In this document: piece by piece, positions 5,969 to 8,809 of the stretch
Layout: every line of letters starts with the position of its first letter
Numbering within the stretch: the stretch's first letter is position 1
Assembly: GCA_040902725.1 (NCBI GenBank)
Contig: JBBDWU010000004.1
Coordinates: 1-8,809, forward strand
Source of the DNA: JACVRU01 sp040902725
GTDB lineage: Bacteria > Actinomycetota > Thermoleophilia > Gaiellales > Gaiellaceae
Direction of reading: 5' to 3'
DNA: 8,809 nt
The notes under the pieces: model-generated
Database searches by the model: none
What the model was told of the DNA's origin: nothing
Seen by the model: only the letters and a program-made list of their open reading frames with translations
Made by a program: the position numbers and the translations under genes

Positions 5969-6340
5969 ATGCTGCGCCAGGGCCCCTTCCCCGCACGGCT
6001 CCACGGCCTGCTCGAGTACGCCGTCGGCGCCTTCTTCGTCGCGTCGCCGTTCATCTTCGGCTTCGACGCGACGGCGGCCATTGCGATCGGCGTCGTCGGC
6101 GGAGTCGCGCTGATCCTCATGGCCGCCACGGCGGCGACCGGCCCGTCGCTCGCCCCGCTGGTCCCGATCGGGATGCACGTGGCCTACGACGTCGTCTTCG
6201 CCGGCTTCCTGATCGCCTCGCCGTTCATCCTCGGCTTCTCCGACGAGGGAGCCCCGACCGCGCTCTTCATCGTCGTCGGGGTCCTCCACCTGCTCGTGAC
6301 GATCGGGACGCGTTTCGTCGCGCCCGAGCCCTCAGCGTAG
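5969..6340 (+). CDS. Small SPW-repeat-like four-helix membrane protein
   Basis: This 123-residue protein is almost entirely hydrophobic, with about four membrane helices (roughly 12-30, 34-54, 68-89, 96-115). It is an internal duplication: residues 11-32 and 69-90 align without gaps at an offset of 58. Each copy has a His at the start of the helix (H12, H70) and the motif ASPFI-x-GF at its end (25-32 and 83-90). This resembles the SPW repeat of small bacterial and archaeal membrane proteins, with Phe in place of Trp. The biochemical role of that family is unknown. The gene opens a rightward cluster (9 nt to the PAP2 gene) otherwise devoted to inositol phospholipid synthesis, so an accessory membrane role is possible but unproven. 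Confidence 0.75.
   Translation: MLRQGPFPARLHGLLEYAVGAFFVASPFIFGFDATAAIAIGVVGGVALILMAATAATGPSLAPLVPIGMHVAYDVVFAGFLIASPFILGFSDEGAPTALFIVVGVLHLLVTIGTRFVAPEPSA
5999..6238 (+). repeat. Internal protein duplication (two SPF motifs) in the four-helix membrane protein
   Basis: Codons 11-32 (5999-6064) and 69-90 (6173-6238) encode matching segments, each with His, 13 residues, then SPFI-x-GF. Nine of 22 positions are identical with no gaps. The relationship is clear at protein level. Confidence 0.7.
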
Positions 6341-6349
6341 AATCGGACG

Positions 6350-7093
6350 GTGACCGCCGTCATCGCAGCAGGCCGACGCGCGCTTCCGCGCGGGTACGCC
6401 GACTTCGGGCGCCAGCTCTCGATCTGGTTCGGGTTCCTCATCGCGTATCAGGTCGCGCGCGGGATCGCCGACCGGGAGCCCGCCGAGGCGATCGGGAACG
6501 GCCTCGCCGTCGTCGACGTCCAGCAGCGGTTCGGGGACCTCTGGGAGCTGTCCCTCCAGGGGCTGCTGCTCTCCTCGGACTTCCTGATGACGCTGACGTC
6601 GTGGACCTACTGGCTCTCGCAGTTCGCCGTCCTCGGGCTCGCGCTGCTCTACGTCTACCTGCGGCGCAACGAGGCCTTCCTGCGCTTCCGTAACACCATC
6701 CTCGCGGCGAACGTGATCGGGCTCGTCGGCTATGTCGCGTTCCCGACGGCTCCGCCGCGGATGTTCCCCGAACTCGGCTTCGTCGACGTGCTGGCGCAGT
6801 TCGCCTCGCTCAATCACGGCAGCGCCGTGGTCGAGATCGCCTCGAATCCCTACGCGGCCATGCCGAGCCTGCACGCCGCCGACGCGCTGATCGTCGGGCT
6901 GATGATGGCCGTGCTCGTCCGCCGGCGGGTGGCGAAGGTGCTCTGGCTCGCCTGGCCCGCCTGGGTGTCGTTCACGGTCATGTCGACCGCCAACCACTTC
7001 TGGCTGGACATCGTCGCCGGCGCCGCGGTCGCGGGCATCGCGTACGCCGTCGTGTCCGTGCGGCCGCTCCGCCGCACGGCGACCGCGGTGTGA
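6350..7093 (+). CDS. PAP2-superfamily membrane phosphatase / AUR1-type phosphotransferase
   Basis: This is a 247-residue integral membrane protein with about six hydrophobic segments. It carries the PAP2 signatures of the AUR1/inositol-phosphorylceramide-synthase-like subgroup: FPTAPPRM (131-138; equivalent to the C1 region), NPYAAMPSLHAA (166-177; C2, H175) and ANHFWLDIVAG (214-224; C3, H216 nucleophile candidate, D220). In this fold a histidine is transiently phosphorylated and the phosphate passes to water or another acceptor at the membrane surface. The start is GTG at 6350, 9 nt after the SPW-like stop. The stop overlaps the next start in GTGA (7090-7093), so the protein is probably made in step with the CDP-alcohol phosphatidyltransferase. 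That coupling makes phosphatidylinositol phosphate a reasonable substrate guess; lipid remodelling or phosphatidic acid hydrolysis are alternatives. Confidence 0.88.
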   Translation: MTAVIAAGRRALPRGYADFGRQLSIWFGFLIAYQVARGIADREPAEAIGNGLAVVDVQQRFGDLWELSLQGLLLSSDFLMTLTSWTYWLSQFAVLGLALLYVYLRRNEAFLRFRNTILAANVIGLVGYVAFPTAPPRMFPELGFVDVLAQFASLNHGSAVVEIASNPYAAMPSLHAADALIVGLMMAVLVRRRVAKVLWLAWPAWVSFTVMSTANHFWLDIVAGAAVAGIAYAVVSVRPLRRTATAV

Positions 7094-7704
7094 GCTCGGT
7101 CAAGCGGGCGTACACGGACGGGGCCCGGCGCCTCGCCACTCGCTCGATCACGGGTCTCGCGCGCACGCGCGTGACGCCGAACGTGCTCACGGCGGCGGGC
7201 GTGGGCCTCGCCGTCGTCGCCGCCGTCCTGATCTACCTCGAGTACCTCGGCGAGTGGCTCTACTTCTGGGTCGGGGCGGTCGTCTTCGTGGTGGGCTCGC
7301 TCCTGGACATCCTCGACGGCGCACTCGCCCGCCAGAGCGGGAAGGGGACGCCGTTCGGCGCCTTCATCGACTCGACGACCGACCGGGCGAGCGAGGGCGT
7401 CGTGCTCGGCGCGATCGCGCTCGTGTTCCACCGCGACGGGAACGAGTGGGCGCTGGGGCTGACGATCGCCGCGATCGCCGGCTCCTTCCTGGTCAGCTAC
7501 ACGCGTGCGCGCGCGGAGGCGCTGGGGCTCAAGGGCGACGTCGGGCTCGGCAGCCGCGCGGAGCGCGTCGTCGTCATCACCGGCGGTCTCGTCTTCGCGC
7601 CCTGGGGCGGGCTCCCCTGGGCGATCGTCGTGCTCACGGCCAGCGCCTGGGTCACGGTGCTCCAGCGCGTGCTCGCCGTTCGGCGCCAGCTCGCGGCTCG
7701 CTGA
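7090..7704 (+). CDS. pgsA: CDP-alcohol phosphatidyltransferase, probable phosphatidylinositol-phosphate synthase
   Basis: This 204-residue membrane enzyme contains the complete CDP-alcohol phosphotransferase motif D-x2-DG-x2-AR-x8-G-x3-D-x3-D (D73, D76, G77, A80, R81, G90, D94, D98), whose aspartates bind the two metal ions and the CDP-diacylglycerol. The second half, VSYTRARAEALGLKG (134-149) followed by GSRAERVVVI, resembles the mycobacterial PgsA1-type PIP synthase, where basic residues hold the phosphate of inositol phosphate. The neighbouring inositol-3-phosphate synthase supplies that substrate, supporting PIP synthase over phosphatidylglycerophosphate synthase. The GTG start overlaps the PAP2 stop by 4 nt, with no Shine-Dalgarno sequence, suggesting coupled translation. 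The TGA stop (7702-7704) forms the first bases of a palindrome upstream of the next gene. Confidence 0.9.
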   Translation: MSSVKRAYTDGARRLATRSITGLARTRVTPNVLTAAGVGLAVVAAVLIYLEYLGEWLYFWVGAVVFVVGSLLDILDGALARQSGKGTPFGAFIDSTTDRASEGVVLGAIALVFHRDGNEWALGLTIAAIAGSFLVSYTRARAEALGLKGDVGLGSRAERVVVITGGLVFAPWGGLPWAIVVLTASAWVTVLQRVLAVRRQLAAR

Positions 7705-7723
7705 TAGCACTTATCTGCTATCA
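7702..7723. promoter_or_regulatory. Perfect palindrome TGATAGCA-N6-TGCTATCA: candidate operator overlapping an extended -10
   Basis: Two perfect 8-bp arms (7702-7709 and 7716-7723) flank the 6-nt centre CTTATC, ending 8 nt before the ATG at 7732. It is strikingly AT-rich for this window. The right arm contains TGCTATCAC, an extended -10 promoter (TG-n-TATCAC) that would start RNA at about 7731-7732, giving a leaderless mRNA. A protein bound here would block that promoter. Because the following gene encodes a double ribbon-helix-helix domain, the site is a natural candidate for autoregulation. The sequence symmetry is seen directly; operator function is inferred. Confidence 0.7.
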
Positions 7724-7731
7724 CTAGGCCC

Positions 7732-8809
7732 ATGCGGAGAGAGGTTCTCGTTCGGCTGCCCGCCGAGCTGAAGCAGCGGCTCGCCCAGGAGGTCGCCGCG
7801 CGTGGCGCCAACCTCAACGACGTCGCCGTCGGCATCCTCGCCTCCCGCTTCGCCGTCTCGTACACGGGGACGGGCCGCAAGGGCGCACCGCCGCGCGGGC
7901 GCGGAGACGTTCTCCTACGCATGCCGGCAGAGCTCAAGGACAAGCTCGCGCGCCGCGCCACCGAGCGCAAGCGCAACGTCAACGACCTCATCGTCGAGAC
8001 CCTGGAACAAGGGCTCGGAAAGGACACCATGGCTCAGAGCAACGGCAAGGCGCGCGGCAACGGCAAGGTCCGCGTCGCGCTGATCGGCGTCGGGAACTGC
8101 GCGAACTCGCTGCTCCAGGGCGTCGAGTACTACCGGGATGCGCCCACCGACCAGTTCGTCCCCGGCCTGATGCACGTCGACCTGGGCGGCTACCACGTCC
8201 GCGACATCGAGTTCACCGCCGCCTTCGACGTCACCGCGGACAAGGTCGGCAAGGACCTTTCCGACGCGATTTGGGCGCACCCGAACGACACGATCAAGTT
8301 CGCCGACGTCGGGAAGACCGGCATCACCGTCAGCCGGGGGATGACCCACGACGGCATCGGCAAGTACCTCTCCGAGGTGGTCGAGAAGGCTCCGGGCGAG
8401 ACGGACGACGTGGTCGGGATCCTGCGCGACACGCAGACCGACGTGGTCGTCAACTACCTCCCGGTCGGCTCCGAGGCCGCCACCAAGTGGTACACGGAGC
8501 AGATCCTCGAGGCGGGCTGCGCGATGGTGAACTGCATGCCGGTGTTCATCGCGCGCGAGGCCTACTGGCAGCGCCGCTTCGAGCAGGCGGGCGTGCCGAT
8601 CATCGGCGACGACATCAAGTCGCAGGTGGGCGCGACGATCACGCACCGCGTGCTCACGTCGCTCTTCCGCGAGCGTGGCGTGCGGCTCGACCGGACGATG
8701 CAGCTGAACGTCGGCGGCAACTCCGACTTCCTCAACATGCTCGAGCGCGAGCGACTCGAGTCGAAGAAGATCTCGAAGACGAACGCGGTCACGTCCATGC
8801 TCGACTACG
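7732..8809 (+). CDS. ino1: Tandem ribbon-helix-helix domain fused to inositol-3-phosphate synthase (Ino1), C-terminus beyond window
   Basis: The frame is open from ATG 7732 to the window edge (359 codons). Residues 4-40 and 59-95 are two ribbon-helix-helix (Arc/CopG-like) repeats: strand VLVRLP or VLLRMP, helix starting AELK, then N-x-ND opening the second helix. A linker rich in Gly, Lys and Asn (about 96-112) leads to the Ino1 enzyme, which converts glucose 6-phosphate to inositol 3-phosphate using NAD. Its motifs are the NAD loop GVGNCANS (119-126), VVVNYLPVGSE (238-248), GDDIKSQVGAT (292-302) and NVGGNSDFLN (326-335). About 100 C-terminal residues are missing at the edge. M100 (8029) has a GGAAAGGA ribosome-binding site and would give a normal-length Ino1, so both forms may be made. 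A missed stop or frameshift in the assembly is the main alternative to a true fusion. Confidence 0.85.
   Translation, partial: MRREVLVRLPAELKQRLAQEVAARGANLNDVAVGILASRFAVSYTGTGRKGAPPRGRGDVLLRMPAELKDKLARRATERKRNVNDLIVETLEQGLGKDTMAQSNGKARGNGKVRVALIGVGNCANSLLQGVEYYRDAPTDQFVPGLMHVDLGGYHVRDIEFTAAFDVTADKVGKDLSDAIWAHPNDTIKFADVGKTGITVSRGMTHDGIGKYLSEVVEKAPGETDDVVGILRDTQTDVVVNYLPVGSEAATKWYTEQILEAGCAMVNCMPVFIAREAYWQRRFEQAGVPIIGDDIKSQVGATITHRVLTSLFRERGVRLDRTMQLNVGGNSDFLNMLERERLESKKISKTNAVTSMLDY
7741..8016 (+). repeat. Duplicated ribbon-helix-helix module at the N-terminus of the Ino1 fusion
   Basis: Codons 4-40 (7741-7851) and 59-95 (7906-8016) align without gaps at an offset of 55 residues; 16 of 37 residues are identical, including V-L-x-R-x-PAELK and N-x-ND. 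Two RHH units in one chain can fold as a pseudo-dimer, as described for F-plasmid TraY and engineered single-chain Arc. The 18-residue linker (41-58) is rich in Gly, Arg and Pro. Confidence 0.8.
8017..8031 (+). promoter_or_regulatory. Internal ribosome-binding site and ATG at the start of the Ino1 domain
   Basis: GGAAAGGA (8017-8024) lies 4 nt before the in-frame ATG at 8029, exactly at the border between the RHH module and the enzyme. By contrast, ATG 7732 has only a weak TAGG 3 nt upstream. Initiation here would give an Ino1 without the DNA-binding part, starting MAQSNGKARG. Confidence 0.5.

Noticed and set aside
5941..6129. N-terminal extension of the methyltransferase up to ATG 6129
   Set aside because: The extra 63 residues are low-complexity, lie antisense to the SPW-like gene, and precede the family-typical MSSFADSYDRYRP start.
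5293..6693. 466-codon plus-strand open frame
   Set aside because: It crosses the methyltransferase antisense and two other genes out of frame; low-complexity Arg/Ala-rich product with no domain.
7732..8028. Separate small RHH regulator gene upstream of ino1
   Set aside because: I looked for a stop codon before ATG 8029 in the same frame and found none, so as sequenced it cannot end before Ino1; a sequencing error is the only way to keep it separate.
7497..8030. Minus-strand open frame of 177 codons across the RHH-Ino1 start
   Set aside because: Ser/Arg/Thr-rich shadow; it crosses a clear promoter/palindrome region and two plus-strand genes with recognisable domains.
7802..8083. Plus-strand 93-codon open frame overlapping the RHH region
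   Set aside because: Out of frame with the RHH repeats, Ser/Ala/Arg-rich, no start signal.
1..8809. CRISPR array, insertion sequence, tRNA or rRNA gene, prophage or toxin-antitoxin genes
   Set aside because: I saw no spaced direct repeats, transposase motifs, tRNA-like cloverleaf with CCA end, or rRNA blocks. The RHH module resembles antitoxins, but there is no toxin partner.

Overview
The window is about 70% G+C with strongly GC3-biased genes and frequent GTG starts. It carries the actinobacterial route to phosphatidylinositol: a phosphatidylinositol-phosphate synthase-like enzyme next to an Ino1-type inositol-3-phosphate synthase. Together with an actinobacterial style of tightly overlapped genes, this suggests a high-GC actinobacterium. 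A deep-branching class such as Thermoleophilia is my guess, not proven by the sequence. There are no mobile elements, tRNA or rRNA genes or CRISPR arrays, and no gene-free stretch longer than about 95 bases.

Layout. (1) 1-692, minus: the first 230 codons of dnaK, running off the left edge. (2) 784-1083, plus: a small two-helix membrane protein, divergent from dnaK. (3) 1080-2788, minus: two tandem EamA-family transporters joined by an ATGA overlap; the downstream one shares a palindromic CTAG stop with the convergent small membrane protein gene. (4) 2814-5090, plus: pepT (tripeptidase) and moaA (molybdenum cofactor biosynthesis), 9 nt apart, followed by two strong hairpins. (5) 5185-5940, minus: a class I SAM methyltransferase. 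(6) 5969-8809, plus: a compact cluster of an SPW-like four-helix membrane protein, a PAP2/AUR1-type phosphatase, a CDP-alcohol phosphatidyltransferase (probable PIP synthase) and inositol-3-phosphate synthase, which runs off the right edge.

Main result. The reading frame of inositol-3-phosphate synthase does not begin at its obvious ATG (8029). It is open, in frame and without a stop, back to an ATG at 7732. The extra 99 residues form two tandem ribbon-helix-helix (Arc/CopG-like) repeats. A perfect inverted repeat, TGATAGCA-N6-TGCTATCA (7702-7723), lies directly upstream and overlaps an extended -10 promoter element. The simplest reading is an inositol-synthesis enzyme fused to its own DNA-binding domain, probably controlling its own promoter. 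A purine-rich ribosome-binding site before the internal ATG could also give a free enzyme from the same mRNA.

The genes in region 6 fit one pathway: Ino1 makes inositol 3-phosphate (1D-myo-inositol 3-phosphate) from glucose 6-phosphate, the PIP synthase joins it to CDP-diacylglycerol, and the translationally coupled PAP2 protein is a good candidate for removing the phosphate to give phosphatidylinositol.
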